Below are positions 24,449-32,698 of a stretch of DNA of 41,459 bases, in pieces. This DNA is from a bacterium (GTDB lineage Bacteria > Verrucomicrobiota > Verrucomicrobiia > Limisphaerales > UBA11358): NCBI GenBank assembly GCA_021813325.1, contig JAKALA010000034.1:1-41459 (forward strand), in the 5' to 3' direction. The notes under the pieces were generated by a model. That model made no database searches. It saw nothing but the letters and a program-made list of their open reading frames with translations, and was not told where the DNA came from. The first letter of the stretch is position 1; the number at the start of each line of letters is the position of its first letter. Made by a program: the position numbers and the translations under genes.

Positions 24449-25069
24449 CTATGGATGGGGAAGCGGGTGTCGGTGAAACAGCAGGTAGAAGAATATGGCA
24501 AATCCGACCAGGGCGAGGCCAAAAAACAGCACCGTCAAAAACATTCGAAGTTTGCGCCCTTGCTCGGCGATGCGGGCGGTTTGTTGCTTCTCCGCATTCA
24601 TAAACCCGGCGAACTGGCCGCCGATGGCTTGGTTGATGGCTTCCTCGTTCTTCAATTCCAAAGTCAGCCAGTTGCCCGGGCGCGTTTTCCACGCCTCTGG
24701 CAAAGCTTCCATGACCTCGGTGCTGGCTGGGTGGAATCCCCAGTGGGTCCAGAAGGGCGAGGTTTCCTGCGTCCAAATCCGAAAAACTCCCAGATTTGAA
24801 ACGAGTTTTTGTATGCGTTCCCAAAACAGTTCCCGGGCCGGATCGGCGATGGAAAAATCCACGTAATCTTCGGAGTGGAGCAGGGCGTGTTGGGCGATGA
24901 CCTGGACGCCCAAAGCTCCGGAAAATTCTCCGTGGGACTCCACCACCTGGAATTCAGTCAGACGGCTTTCCAGTTCATCCGCCGGAAAATGCGCGTTGGT
25001 CCAGAGGTTTTTGAGTGCGGGCAGATCCTCAACGGTGGCCCGGCGAACGTGGAGCGATGGGTGGTTCAC
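24449..25069 (-). CDS. GNAT-like protein with a C-terminal membrane helix
   Basis: A protein of about 206 residues. The N-terminal two-thirds resembles a GNAT acetyltransferase fold (VRRATVEDLPALKNLW at the start, EYQV/FQVVESHGEFSGALGVQV, and FWTHWGFHPAS, which fits the late beta-strand motif). The C-terminus has a hydrophobic helix (MFLTVLFFGLALVGFAIFFY) and a short His-rich tail, so it is probably tail-anchored. The acetyl-CoA binding Q/RxxGxG/A motif is not obvious, so enzymatic activity is doubtful. GTG at 25069 is the best start; a TTG at 25168 would add 33 unlikely residues. It is divergent from the nitroreductase gene. Confidence 0.65.
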   Translation of the reverse strand: MNHPSLHVRRATVEDLPALKNLWTNAHFPADELESRLTEFQVVESHGEFSGALGVQVIAQHALLHSEDYVDFSIADPARELFWERIQKLVSNLGVFRIWTQETSPFWTHWGFHPASTEVMEALPEAWKTRPGNWLTLELKNEEAINQAIGGQFAGFMNAEKQQTARIAEQGRKLRMFLTVLFFGLALVGFAIFFYLLFHRHPLPHP

Positions 25070-25181
25070 ATGCCGACTTATACCGAAGCGGAGGGCCGGA
25101 TGGCAACTCCGCGACGCGGTAAAATTCGAGGAAAAATTTGCATTTCTGGCGGGCTGTGCAATTTTCAACAGACTTTAAAAT

Positions 25182-25829
25182 ATGAGCAACTCCATCACCC
25201 AGCTTCTCGACGCCATGCAATGGCGCTATGCCACCAAAATTTTTGACGCCGGAAAAAAAATTCCGGCGGACGTCTGGTCCGCCCTGGAAAAGACGCTCGT
25301 GCTGACGCCCACGAGCTACGGCATGCAACCCTACCAATTTCTGGTGGTGCAAGACCCGGCCAAACGGGCGGCGCTGCTGCCGCATTCCTGGGGGCAAAAA
25401 CAAGTCGTGGATTGCTCGCACTATGTCGTCTTCACCGCGCGAACGGAAATCAAGGAGGCGGACGTGACGCGGTGGATCTCACGCATCTGCGCGGTGCGCG
25501 GCATTCCGGCTGAATCGCTGAATTTTTATCGGGAGATGATGCTGAAGGATGTGGTGAACGGTCCGCGCGGCAAAGTGGCGCATGAATGGGCCGCCCGCCA
25601 GTGTTACATTGCCCTGGGCGATTTGATGACGGCGGCGGCGTTGCTCGGCGTGGACGCCTGTCCCATGGAAGGCTTGGTGCCTTCGGAGTATGACAAGATT
25701 CTAAACTTGGATGGCACCGATTATCGCACCGTAGTGGCGCTGGCGTTGGGATATCGCGCCGAGGGCGACAAATATGCCAGTCTGGCCAAGGTTCGTTACG
25801 AGGCTTCGGAACTGATCAAGGTGGTCTGA
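25182..25829 (+). CDS. Nitroreductase family NAD(P)H-dependent oxidoreductase
   Basis: A 215-residue flavoprotein of the NfsB-like nitroreductase family, which binds FMN and reduces nitro-aromatics, quinones or enones with NAD(P)H. The N-terminal WRYATKIFDAGKKI holds the FMN-phosphate arginine region, TPTSYGMQPYQFLVV is the FMN/substrate strand block, and QCYIALGDLMTAAALLGVDACPMEG and VVALALGYRAEGDKYA are the C-terminal family blocks. The natural substrate cannot be told. A strong terminator follows. Confidence 0.88.
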   Translation: MSNSITQLLDAMQWRYATKIFDAGKKIPADVWSALEKTLVLTPTSYGMQPYQFLVVQDPAKRAALLPHSWGQKQVVDCSHYVVFTARTEIKEADVTRWISRICAVRGIPAESLNFYREMMLKDVVNGPRGKVAHEWAARQCYIALGDLMTAAALLGVDACPMEGLVPSEYDKILNLDGTDYRTVVALALGYRAEGDKYASLAKVRYEASELIKVV

Positions 25830-25845
25830 ATTTTGCCGTCGCGCG

Positions 25846-25878
25846 ACCTCTGCTCGAAATATCGGGCAGAGGTTTTTT
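25846..25878 (+). terminator. Intrinsic terminator after the nitroreductase gene
   Basis: An 8 bp stem (ACCTCTGC at 25846-25853, GCAGAGGT at 25866-25873) with a 12 nt loop is followed by a T run to 25878. It begins 17 bp past the nitroreductase stop. Confidence 0.85.
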
Positions 25879-25936
25879 ATCGGGTTTGACTGGCAAGCCG
25901 GTTGAAAAAAACGGCGGCATCCGGCAAGCTGTGCCC

Positions 25937-26314
25937 ATGGATATTGATCTCTCGGAATTTTCCGCACCGCAACAGCAGGCATTCTTTGAGTTGTTGATTC
26001 TAGCCATGTATGCGGACGGCCACTTGGCGACCGTGGAGGACGAGTTTTTGCAAAAATTACTCGAATCGATGGGATACAAAGAGCCCTTTGAGCGGCAGCG
26101 CGAACTGGATGCCGCTGTCACCCAAATCAGACCGTGCATTCAATCGCTGGCCAAGGCCAAAGAACTGGCGCTTTCCTTGGCGGATGGCTTCACAACCCGC
26201 CAACAGCAGCGGAAGGTTTATGCGGCAGTGGAAAGGATGATGGCGAGTGATGGGCACGTGACCGTTTGGGAAGGCATGCTGCTTTCGGAACTGCGCCTGA
26301 AATTCCGGGTTTGA
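25937..26314 (+). CDS. TerB-like domain protein
   Basis: An all-helical protein of about 125 residues resembling the TerB/DjlA-N fold (tellurite-resistance TerB family). The repeated acidic helix pairs LAMYADGHLATVEDEFLQKLL and RMMASDGHVTVWEGMLLSEL show the D-G-x-(L/V)-x(2)-x-E pattern linked to metal binding in TerB. No other ter genes are nearby, so a stress or tellurite role is not implied. ATG at 25937 is used; a TTG at 25886 would add 17 residues that overlap the spacer just after the upstream terminator. Confidence 0.7.
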   Translation: MDIDLSEFSAPQQQAFFELLILAMYADGHLATVEDEFLQKLLESMGYKEPFERQRELDAAVTQIRPCIQSLAKAKELALSLADGFTTRQQQRKVYAAVERMMASDGHVTVWEGMLLSELRLKFRV

Positions 26315-26782
26315 ATTCCACCGGAGAGCAAATCCATAAATGAGCGGTGAATAATTCCGTTTTGCGCTGTATCAGTTCCGGGATGCTTAGAAAGACCAAT
26401 TGCGCGCAGGTTTGGCACGCGCAACGAAAAATTCCGACTTTTCATCCGGCTGGGCCGGAAATCTTTTAAGGGCAACCAAGACTGGTGGTCTGGCCTTGGC
26501 GTTCATGTTTCTCAAAATCCGCCAGTCTGAGCTTGCAACACTGATAACACCGGTTTTTAGACTTGGCGGATGAGCTTGCCCTGAACCCGTAAACGTGCAT
26601 AGTAAACGCCGGATGAAACATAACGGATTAAGTTTGAACACTGTGTTTTCAGCCGGTTTTTCCCAGACTTGGCAGCCGTTGGCTGTTTTCCATTGGTTTT
26701 CACGCAGCCAGTATGCAAAACCAGTATGCCAATCGAAATCCGAAGAATTAAGTCATCATAATCGTATTGATTTTATTGGTGT
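26315..26782. other. Gene-free spacer with one structured repeat
   Basis: This 468 bp stretch between the TerB-like gene and tRNA-Arg has no credible coding sequence: its short frames lack family features. It contains one notable structure. TCCGCCAGTCT (26518-26528) and AGACTTGGCGGA (26559-26570) form an inverted repeat with a one-base bulge, and each arm is followed by the same TGAGCTTGC (26528-26536 and 26571-26579). A small RNA or an element remnant is possible. The end of the spacer should carry the tRNA promoter. Confidence 0.5.
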
Positions 26783-26859
26783 GCGTCCGTAGCTCAGTTG
26801 GATAGAGCATCTGCCTTCTAAGCAGGTGGTCGCGCGTTCGAATCGCGCCGGACGCACCA
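26783..26859 (+). tRNA. tRNA-Arg (UCU)
   Basis: A complete cloverleaf: acceptor GCGTCCG/CGGACGC, D-arm GCTC/GAGC, anticodon stem TCTGC/GCAGG around CTTCTAA (anticodon TCT), T-stem GCGCG/CGCGC around TTCGAAT, discriminator A and encoded CCA; 77 nt. It reads AGA, and AGG by wobble. Confidence 0.97.
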
Positions 26860-26943
26860 TTTTTATGCCGGCAAAACTTCGTTTGCACCGGTTTTCATAA
26901 TCAAGTTGCATTTTATTGAATTGTGCGGATGCCTCCGTGCCTC

Positions 26944-27639
26944 ATGAAAATTGAAATCTTTCCCAATGCTGGCGCCGTTGCCCAGGCTGCGGCCCGATTT
27001 ATTGCCGCCGAGGCTCGTGATGCGGTCAGCGCTCGCGGGCAATTCACCTTGGCTGTCAGCGGCGGCAAAACACCGTGGCAAATGCTGCGGGCGCTGGCAA
27101 ATGAAGCAGTGCCGTGGGCGGGCCTGCAAGTTTTCCAAGTGGACGAACGGGTGGCTCCTGCTGGCGACGCTGACCGCAATTTGACGCATTTGCGCGAAAG
27201 CCTGCTCTCTCACGCGCCGTTGTGCGAAGAACAGATTCATGCGATGCCGGTGAACGATGCGGATTTGGCGGTTGCCTCGGCCGATTACGTCAAAACGCTT
27301 CAGCAATTTGCCGGCACGCCACCCGTGCTGGATTTGATTCATCTCGGCCTCGGCGCGGATGGGCATACGGCGTCGCTGGTGCCGGGCGATCCGGTTCTTG
27401 ATGTGACTGACCGTGACGTAGCGATGACTGGAATTTATCAAAAGCGTCTGCGCATGACGCTGACCTATCCGTTGATTAATCGCGCCCGGAAAATTCTCTG
27501 GGTGGCGACAGGTGGTGAGAAAGGCGAAATGCTGGCGCGTTTGCGCGCCGGAGATCCCACGATTCCCGCCGGACGCATCGATCCGCGCGCGGCTTACGTG
27601 CTCGCCGATCAGGCGGCGGCTAATTTGAAATTGGCCTGA
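26944..27639 (+). CDS. pgl: 6-phosphogluconolactonase
   Basis: A 231-residue DevB-type 6-phosphogluconolactonase, which hydrolyses 6-phosphogluconolactone in the oxidative pentose phosphate pathway. Blocks are FTLAVSGGKTPWQMLRAL (near residue 38), FQVDERVAPAGDADRNLTHLRESLL and LIHLGLGADGHTASLVPGDP, with the catalytic-site His. The start at MKIEIFPNAG is ATG 26944; seven further in-frame codons upstream are unlikely to be coding. Zwf and Gnd genes are not in the window. It converges on the Gfo/Idh/MocA gene with an 8 bp gap. Confidence 0.93.
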   Translation: MKIEIFPNAGAVAQAAARFIAAEARDAVSARGQFTLAVSGGKTPWQMLRALANEAVPWAGLQVFQVDERVAPAGDADRNLTHLRESLLSHAPLCEEQIHAMPVNDADLAVASADYVKTLQQFAGTPPVLDLIHLGLGADGHTASLVPGDPVLDVTDRDVAMTGIYQKRLRMTLTYPLINRARKILWVATGGEKGEMLARLRAGDPTIPAGRIDPRAAYVLADQAAANLKLA

Positions 27640-27647
27640 CCGTTGGC

Positions 27648-28994
27648 TTAACCCACAAAGTCGTAATTAAACGGCTTCCGCATTTCGCGGGCGCGATGCG
27701 AATTGGCTACATCTGCGCCGTCGCCGGTGAAAATTTCCTTGTCCGGATCCCACTGCAATTTTAGTCCGGTGCGAAGCGAGATGATGATGAGGTGGCCGAT
27801 GCAGGCCGAAAAATGGCCGGTTTCCACGTTGGCGATGGGATCTTTCCGGGACCGCACGCAGTCAAAGAAATTGCCCATGTGGTCATTGCTGACTTCCAGT
27901 TTAATGGCGTTGTCGGGCAGCGGCGTGACGAGCAGTTGCCGGTCGCTGGCATTAATTTCATCGCGATTCACCCAAATCCAACCTTCGGTGCCGGTGAATT
28001 TCACGCCATTGCGCTGGCCGTTCGGATCAAGGATCGCGCCGAACGGACTGTCGGCGGTGGTGGTTTTGACCGTTTGCTTCACGCCATTGGCCCAGGTCAG
28101 GGTGGCTTCAAATTCGCTGGGCGTGGTATAACCGTTTAGCAGTGGCGGCGTGATGACGCGGGCCTCAATCTGCGTGGGGCCGTTCAAACCAATGCCCCAG
28201 CGCGCAATGTCGTTGTGATGCGCGCCCCAGTCCGTGACCGGTCCGCCGGCGTAAGTAAACCACCAGCGAAAGGTGCTGTGGCAGCGTTCGGTGAAGTATT
28301 CTTCCAACGGCGCCTGGCCGAGCCAGAAATCATAATTGAATCCATCCGGCACAACCGCGGGTTTGAATGGGCCGGCGCGCAATCCGGCGGGGACAAAGAC
28401 GTTTACTTCCTTGAGCGTTCCGATGCGGCCGTTGCGAACCAGTTCACAGGCAAGGCGGAAACGTTTGCTGCTCCGCTGTTGGGTGCCCGTTTGAAAAACC
28501 ACGTTGTGATCGCGAACGGCCTTGATGACATGGCGGCCTTCATCAATGGTCAAGGTTAATGGTTTTTCACCGTAGATGTCTTTCTTGGCCTTGGCGGCGG
28601 CGATGTTGACGAGCGTGTGCCAGTGGTCGGGCGTTCCCTGAACAACGACATGAATGTCGTCGCGCTCCAGTAATTTTCGAAAATCGCCGTATTTATCGGG
28701 CGTTTTGCCGTTCTTGGTAAACCGTTTGGCGGCGGCTTCGGCATGACTTTGATCCACGTCGCACACGGCAACAATGTCACCAAAACGGGTGGCATTCTCG
28801 GCATCGCCCTGGCCCATGCCGCCGCAGCCGATGAGCGCAACGCCCGGACGATCATTCGGACTGGTGACTGCCGGCGCGGTTTCAGCGGCGGACAATTCAC
28901 GTTCGACAAACCAGAGTGGCAAGCCGGTGGCGGCGGCCGCCAAAGAGCAGCGCTGGAGAAATGACCGGCGGTTGATGTTAAAGGCGGGTTTCAT
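27648..28994 (-). CDS. Gfo/Idh/MocA family oxidoreductase with Tat signal
   Basis: A 448-residue NAD(P)-dependent oxidoreductase-fold protein. The N-terminus carries a twin-arginine signal (NRRSFLQR, then SLAAAATGLPLWF), so it is exported folded with its cofactor. The Rossmann motif VALIGCGGMGQGDAENATRFG is near residue 58, and GEKPLTLTIDEGRHVI holds the EKP catalytic lysine of the family. WWFTYAGGPVTDWGAHHNDIARWG supplies the conserved Asp/His pair. Exported Gfo/Idh/MocA proteins of this kind are abundant in Verrucomicrobia and Planctomycetes and usually act on sugars; some members cleave glycosidic bonds through transient oxidation. ATG at 28994 is preferred to TTG at 29009. It lies 23 bp downstream of the GH3 gene on the same strand, so the two probably form an operon. 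Confidence 0.9.
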   Translation of the reverse strand: MKPAFNINRRSFLQRCSLAAAATGLPLWFVERELSAAETAPAVTSPNDRPGVALIGCGGMGQGDAENATRFGDIVAVCDVDQSHAEAAAKRFTKNGKTPDKYGDFRKLLERDDIHVVVQGTPDHWHTLVNIAAAKAKKDIYGEKPLTLTIDEGRHVIKAVRDHNVVFQTGTQQRSSKRFRLACELVRNGRIGTLKEVNVFVPAGLRAGPFKPAVVPDGFNYDFWLGQAPLEEYFTERCHSTFRWWFTYAGGPVTDWGAHHNDIARWGIGLNGPTQIEARVITPPLLNGYTTPSEFEATLTWANGVKQTVKTTTADSPFGAILDPNGQRNGVKFTGTEGWIWVNRDEINASDRQLLVTPLPDNAIKLEVSNDHMGNFFDCVRSRKDPIANVETGHFSACIGHLIIISLRTGLKLQWDPDKEIFTGDGADVANSHRAREMRKPFNYDFVG

Positions 28995-29017
28995 AGTTTT
29001 GTCAGTCAATGGTGAAT

Positions 29018-30829
29018 CTAGCGGGTCAGACCGTAGCCAAACGGGAACAAGGGTTTTTCAGAAGTGTCGCCGGAGCGCAGATGGGTGTTGCTGGCCGGCC
29101 AGACGCGCGGCAGTTTGCCGGTGAACGGGTAGTCGCCAAACAGCACGTCGGTCAGGCCCAAACCTTCCGTGCCGGGCAGCCACCCGGCCACGATCGCATC
29201 GCTGTCCGCCAGCGCCGAACGGAGAATCATCGGCCGACCGGACAATATAATGGTGATCACCGGAGCACCCGTGGCGTGGGCCTTGGCAATCAAATCCAGA
29301 TCTTCGCCGGACAAATCCAAATCCTCGCGGTCGCCTTTCATTTCCGCGTAGGGCGCTTCGCTGACGACGACAATGACGGCGTCGGCCTTGGGCAAATCAC
29401 TTCCGTCCGCGGAAAACGTAATTTTGGTTCCCGGCGAAACCGTCTGGCGGATGGCGGCCAGCAAGGTCGTGCCGCCATGCGTCACGTTGCCGTGCGCACC
29501 CTGCCAGTTAATCGTCCAGCCGCCGCATTGCGCGCCCAGATCATCCGCCGTGCCGACCACGGCGAGATGTTTGATGGTTTTGGCCAGCGGCAACGCGCGT
29601 TTTTTGTTTTGCAGCAACACCAGCGATTCCCGCACGCATTGACGCGCGATCGAGCGGTGCTCCGGCGCCCCGATGGCGGCGGTCAATGCCGGATCGGTGG
29701 CGGTGCTTTCAAAAAGCCCCATTTGAAATTTGATGCGGAGAATGCGGCGCACCGCGTCGTCGATGCGCGCCATGGGCACTTTGCCTTCGGCCACGAGTTT
29801 TTTCAATTGGGTGATGAAATCCACGTAGTTGTTGGGCTGGCCGGGACCGTTGGGGATCATGATCATGTCCAAGCCGGCGTTGATGGACTGTTCGATGTCG
29901 CGTTTGTAATCAGGCGAAAGCTGATCAATCGCGGCCCAGTCGGATACGAGGAATCCGCGAAAGCCGAGCTCGTTTTTCAGCACATCGGTCAGCAAAAATT
30001 TGTTCGCGTGCATTTTCACGCCGTTCCAACTGCTGTAGGAAACCATGATGGAGCCGACGCCGGCCCGGACGGCGGCCGCGTATGGCGGCAGATAAATCCG
30101 GCGCAAGGTGGCCTCGTCGCAAAGGGTGTTGCCCTGATCCACGCCGTTGGTGGTGCCGCCATCGCCGATGTAATGCTTGGCGCAGGCGAGCACGGAATCC
30201 GGCGCCGGCGAAAGCGTGTCGCCCTGCAAGCCTTTGACGGCGGCCACGCCAAGTTTGGTCACCAACGCCGTGTTGTCGCTGTAACCTTCGTAAGTGCGGC
30301 CCCAACGTTCGTCCTGCACGACGGCGACGCACGGAGCAAAGGCCCAGCGGATGCCCGTGCCGGCGACTTCCTGGGCCGTGACGTGTTCGGCCTGTTCCAC
30401 GAGCCTGGCATCGTGCGTGGCGCCCAGCGCAATGTGATGCGGAAAGATGGTGGCGCCATCGATGTTGTTGTGCCCGTGAACGGCGTCGATGCCGTAGAGC
30501 AAGGGGATTTTGAGGCGTGTTTTCAACGCGTAACTTTGAAAGCTTGTGGAAAATTCCAGCCAGTCGCGGGCGGTATTGCCAGCGGCGGGATCAGAGTTGC
30601 CGCCGCTGAGGACCGAGCCGAGAAAGTATTTTTGCACATCGGCCTTGTCCTTGAGCGCGCCGGAATCGGCCTGGACCATCTGGCCGATTTTTTCATCCAG
30701 CGTCATCCGGCCCAGCAGCGCTTCGACCTGCTGCTCATGTTCGGAAAACAGCGGCGCGCCATAGCTCATGGCCAGGACCAGATGAAGCAGAATGCCGGTG
30801 GCAACCAATTTGGTGGAGGACGTTTTCAT
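29018..30829 (-). CDS. Glycoside hydrolase family 3 beta-glucosidase-like enzyme
   Basis: A 603-residue secreted GH3 enzyme of the two-domain ExoI type without a FN3 tail. A signal peptide (MKTSSTKLVATGILLHLVLA) precedes MTLDEKIGQMVQAD. Substrate-pocket blocks are IPLLYGIDAVHGHNN, FAPCVAVVQDERWGRTYEGYSD and ACAKHYIGDGGTTNGVDQG. The nucleophile is Asp297 in FLVSDWAAI. The second domain has SLVLLQNKKRALPL and SGRPMILRSALADSDAIVAGWLPGTEG, then PLFPFGYGLTR at the end. Beta-1,4- or beta-1,3-glucan oligosaccharides or beta-xylosides are likely substrates. ATG at 30829 gives a proper signal peptide. It is divergent from the lipoprotein gene across 337 bp. Confidence 0.92.
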   Translation of the reverse strand: MKTSSTKLVATGILLHLVLAMSYGAPLFSEHEQQVEALLGRMTLDEKIGQMVQADSGALKDKADVQKYFLGSVLSGGNSDPAAGNTARDWLEFSTSFQSYALKTRLKIPLLYGIDAVHGHNNIDGATIFPHHIALGATHDARLVEQAEHVTAQEVAGTGIRWAFAPCVAVVQDERWGRTYEGYSDNTALVTKLGVAAVKGLQGDTLSPAPDSVLACAKHYIGDGGTTNGVDQGNTLCDEATLRRIYLPPYAAAVRAGVGSIMVSYSSWNGVKMHANKFLLTDVLKNELGFRGFLVSDWAAIDQLSPDYKRDIEQSINAGLDMIMIPNGPGQPNNYVDFITQLKKLVAEGKVPMARIDDAVRRILRIKFQMGLFESTATDPALTAAIGAPEHRSIARQCVRESLVLLQNKKRALPLAKTIKHLAVVGTADDLGAQCGGWTINWQGAHGNVTHGGTTLLAAIRQTVSPGTKITFSADGSDLPKADAVIVVVSEAPYAEMKGDREDLDLSGEDLDLIAKAHATGAPVITIILSGRPMILRSALADSDAIVAGWLPGTEGLGLTDVLFGDYPFTGKLPRVWPASNTHLRSGDTSEKPLFPFGYGLTR

Positions 30830-31166
30830 TCGGGAAAAGGTGGTGGTTAAAAGTGATTTACGGACTGTGGAGAAAATCCGGGGCCGACGCAAGCAACCAA
30901 GCTGGCGTGCGGATAAATTGTAACGTCGCCTGCGGGGCCGTGGCCCATACGGGGAATGGCCGGCGGGCAAAGTTGCGGCGCGAGGTTTCCATCGGGTTGG
31001 GTTTGATCGGCAAATAATGGAGGGAAATGTGCGCCGCCGCCTGTCGTCACTTTTGAGGACATTACAAAGGGAAATGATGATTTATGCTATTCGTAATAAA
31101 CCCCAACTGTCTGAAACCACCCGTATGATCCCGCGCGCGCTCGCGAACCCGGCCAGCCAACCCGCT
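30830..31166. other. Divergent control region between GH3 and lipoprotein genes
   Basis: This 337 bp gap probably holds promoters for both directions. The clearest element is the 20 bp palindrome at 31042-31061. A partial resemblance (ATCACTTTT, minus strand, around 30847-30857) lies close to the GH3 start. A frame open through this region on the plus strand has no coding features and contains the palindrome, so it is treated as non-coding. Confidence 0.5.
31042..31061. promoter_or_regulatory. Palindromic operator-like element, copy 1
   Basis: TGTCGTCACTTTTGAGGACA is a dyad of the form TGTCnTCA-N4-TGAnGACA, with seven of eight positions matching between half-sites. It differs at one base from the copy at 32699-32718. 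It lies upstream of the small lipoprotein gene and about 210 bp from the divergent GH3 start. The layout suits a homodimeric transcription factor; no such regulator gene is in the window. Confidence 0.6.
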
Positions 31167-31691
31167 ATGGTTTGCAATCGGGTCCGCCGTCGCAGGCCAG
31201 TGCTATTTGAGACCTCTGAAAAACTCGTGGCGGCGGCGCCTCGCCGCCGTAAGCATGGTTGCCTGCTCCATGTTTTCACCCGGTTGCCCAAGCGACGGGG
31301 CGTCGCTTCCACACTTTTTCAGAAGTCGCTATTTGGGTTGGGCATCATGCTGGCGGTGGCGCTTTGCGCGATTGGTTGTCGCAAGGCGAGTCCACCGCCG
31401 GCAAATGCCCCGCAGGTTCCGAGCAACACGGTGGCAACCGCAGATCAGCCGCCGCCGCCCGTATATCCCCAGCAGGCGGTGGCCACGCAACCGCTGGTGA
31501 CGGCCACGGGCGAACCGGATTTGGGGGAATTAAACCGGTCCTTGCTGCGATGGGTGATGGGGCATCGACGCAAGCCGGCCAGTTTTGAGGAGTTTGCCGC
31601 TTCGGCCAACATCACGATTCCGCCGGCTCCGGCCGGCAAAAAATACGGGCTGGATAAAAGCACCATGCGCATCGTTTTGGTTCAACCATAG
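31167..31691 (+). CDS. Small lipoprotein interrupted in frame by a palindromic element
   Basis: A 174-residue predicted lipoprotein of unknown function. The hydrophobic core and lipobox (LGIMLAVALCAIGC, lipid-attachment Cys71) are followed by a Pro-rich linker and a C-terminal domain (DLGELNRSLLRWVMGHRRKPASFEEFAASANITIPPAPAGKKYGLDKSTMRIVLVQP, given here only in outline). Residues 15-56 come from an inserted palindromic element; without it the N-terminus would read MVCNRVRRRRPVLFG and run straight into the hydrophobic core with Cys29, a textbook lipoprotein signal. ATG at 31167 is the start that best explains this; others at 31122, 31227 (GTG), 31338 (TTG) and 31347 cannot be excluded. It is 21 bp upstream of a pseudopilin gene. 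Confidence 0.6.
   Translation: MVCNRVRRRRPVLFETSEKLVAAAPRRRKHGCLLHVFTRLPKRRGVASTLFQKSLFGLGIMLAVALCAIGCRKASPPPANAPQVPSNTVATADQPPPPVYPQQAVATQPLVTATGEPDLGELNRSLLRWVMGHRRKPASFEEFAASANITIPPAPAGKKYGLDKSTMRIVLVQP
31202..31335 (+). mobile_element. Palindromic MITE-like / RPE-like element with target duplication
   Basis: Terminal inverted repeats GACCTCTGAAAAACT (31211-31225) and ACTTTTTCAGAAGTC (31313-31327) match at 13 of 15 positions. They are flanked by a direct repeat GCTATTTG (31202-31209 and 31328-31335), an 8 bp target-site duplication. Inside are three hairpins: GGCGGCG/CGCCGCC (31229-31248), CATGG/CCATG (31254-31272) and AAGCGAC/GTCGCTT (31290-31308). Insert plus one target copy is 126 bp, exactly 42 codons, and is open in the host frame. 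No transposase is encoded, so it would need help in trans. Confidence 0.75.
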
Positions 31692-31712
31692 CCGCATTTT
31701 TCAAAGTTTTTC

Positions 31713-32672
31713 ATGAATTTTGAGCGCAACTGTCAGATTCAGGACGGGGCAAAAACAGACGGGCCGCCCGATGGAATGCGGCGCGGGTTTACCTTGATCG
31801 AGCTGCTGGTGGTGATCGCCATCATTGCCATTCTGGCGGCGATGCTGCTGCCGGCGCTGGCCAGCGCCAAGGCGCGGGCGCAGCGCATCCAGTGCATGAA
31901 CGGCATGCGGCAACTCGGGGTGGGCATGAATATTTTCACCACGGATAACAACGATTCGTATCCGCCCGCCGGCTGGGCCAACGGGACTTACCAGCTCGCG
32001 TGGGATTCGTGGATCAACAAATACATCGGCGGGCAGGCGGCACAGGCGGATTTGCAGGTGGGCGTGATGTTTGCCGATGCCGCCCCCAAGATCGAGCTTT
32101 GTCCGGCGGATCGCTTTCCGAAAGTGGACTGGATGGGCGGCACTTCGCCGTATCTGGCCATGCGTTCTTACGCGATGAACGCGGTGGGGCCAAACTGGCA
32201 AAGCGACTATCAAGTGCCGGACCAAAACCGGGCCTATCCATTGCCTGACCTGATGAAGAACAACCGGCACGGCGTGGGCATTTACTGGACCGACACCGGG
32301 AGCACGCCGGATTGGGACGCGCATGGCTATAAAACCTCCGTGGTGCGCGACAACGCGGGAACCCTTTTGCTGGTGGAAAACACGCACGGGCAACAGGCCG
32401 CCGGCAACATCTGGACCTGTGTTTGCCTCGGGCCGCAATACAACACCGGCCAGAACAATCTCTACCAGTTGAATCCCAATTCGATCATGCCGCAGAATCC
32501 CAACACGAGCACGGCGGTGAATCAGGGCGACCTGCTGTATCGCGCGCACAAGCACCGGTTCAACTACGTTTTCTGCGACGCGCACGTCGAATCGTTGAAA
32601 GTCGAGGACACGATCGGAACAGGAACGCTGACGGCGCCCAAAGGCATGTGGACGGTGCTGCCGGGAGACTGA
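31713..32672 (+). CDS. Prepilin-type N-terminal cleavage/methylation domain protein (pseudopilin 1)
   Basis: A 319-residue type II secretion/type IV pilin-like protein. A 25-residue basic leader ends at [21 protein letters not shown], with the prepilin peptidase site after Gly and Glu at mature position 5. The helix continues as [26 protein letters not shown], and a soluble domain follows that includes YPPAGW and CPADRFP. Near the C-terminus [17 protein letters not shown] fits the H-x9-D(G/A)-H motif of this verrucomicrobial/planctomycetal group. Such proteins are numerous per genome and often sit beside secreted enzymes; here the next genes are secreted proteins. Their role, pilus component or secretion-related, is not established. 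Confidence 0.9.
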   Translation: MNFERNCQIQDGAKTDGPPDGMRRGFTLIELLVVIAIIAILAAMLLPALASAKARAQRIQCMNGMRQLGVGMNIFTTDNNDSYPPAGWANGTYQLAWDSWINKYIGGQAAQADLQVGVMFADAAPKIELCPADRFPKVDWMGGTSPYLAMRSYAMNAVGPNWQSDYQVPDQNRAYPLPDLMKNNRHGVGIYWTDTGSTPDWDAHGYKTSVVRDNAGTLLLVENTHGQQAAGNIWTCVCLGPQYNTGQNNLYQLNPNSIMPQNPNTSTAVNQGDLLYRAHKHRFNYVFCDAHVESLKVEDTIGTGTLTAPKGMWTVLPGD

Positions 32673-32698
32673 CGCTCATCACCTAATGAACTGGATTA

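Noticed and set aside
25937-26314. A tellurite-resistance system
   Set aside because: Only a single TerB-like domain is present; no terC, terD or terZ genes are nearby.
29050-29075. A second copy of the palindromic element end (TTTTTCAGAAGTGTCGC)
   Set aside because: It lies within conserved GH3 C-terminal coding sequence, with no partner repeat or target duplication, so it is probably chance.
29009-30850. A 613-codon open frame on the plus strand
   Set aside because: It is wholly antisense to the GH3 gene, has no motif, and is an expected by-product of GC-rich codon use.
31017-31166. A longer N-terminus for the small lipoprotein
   Set aside because: It includes the palindromic operator and would put about 120 residues before the hydrophobic core, which does not suit an exported lipoprotein.
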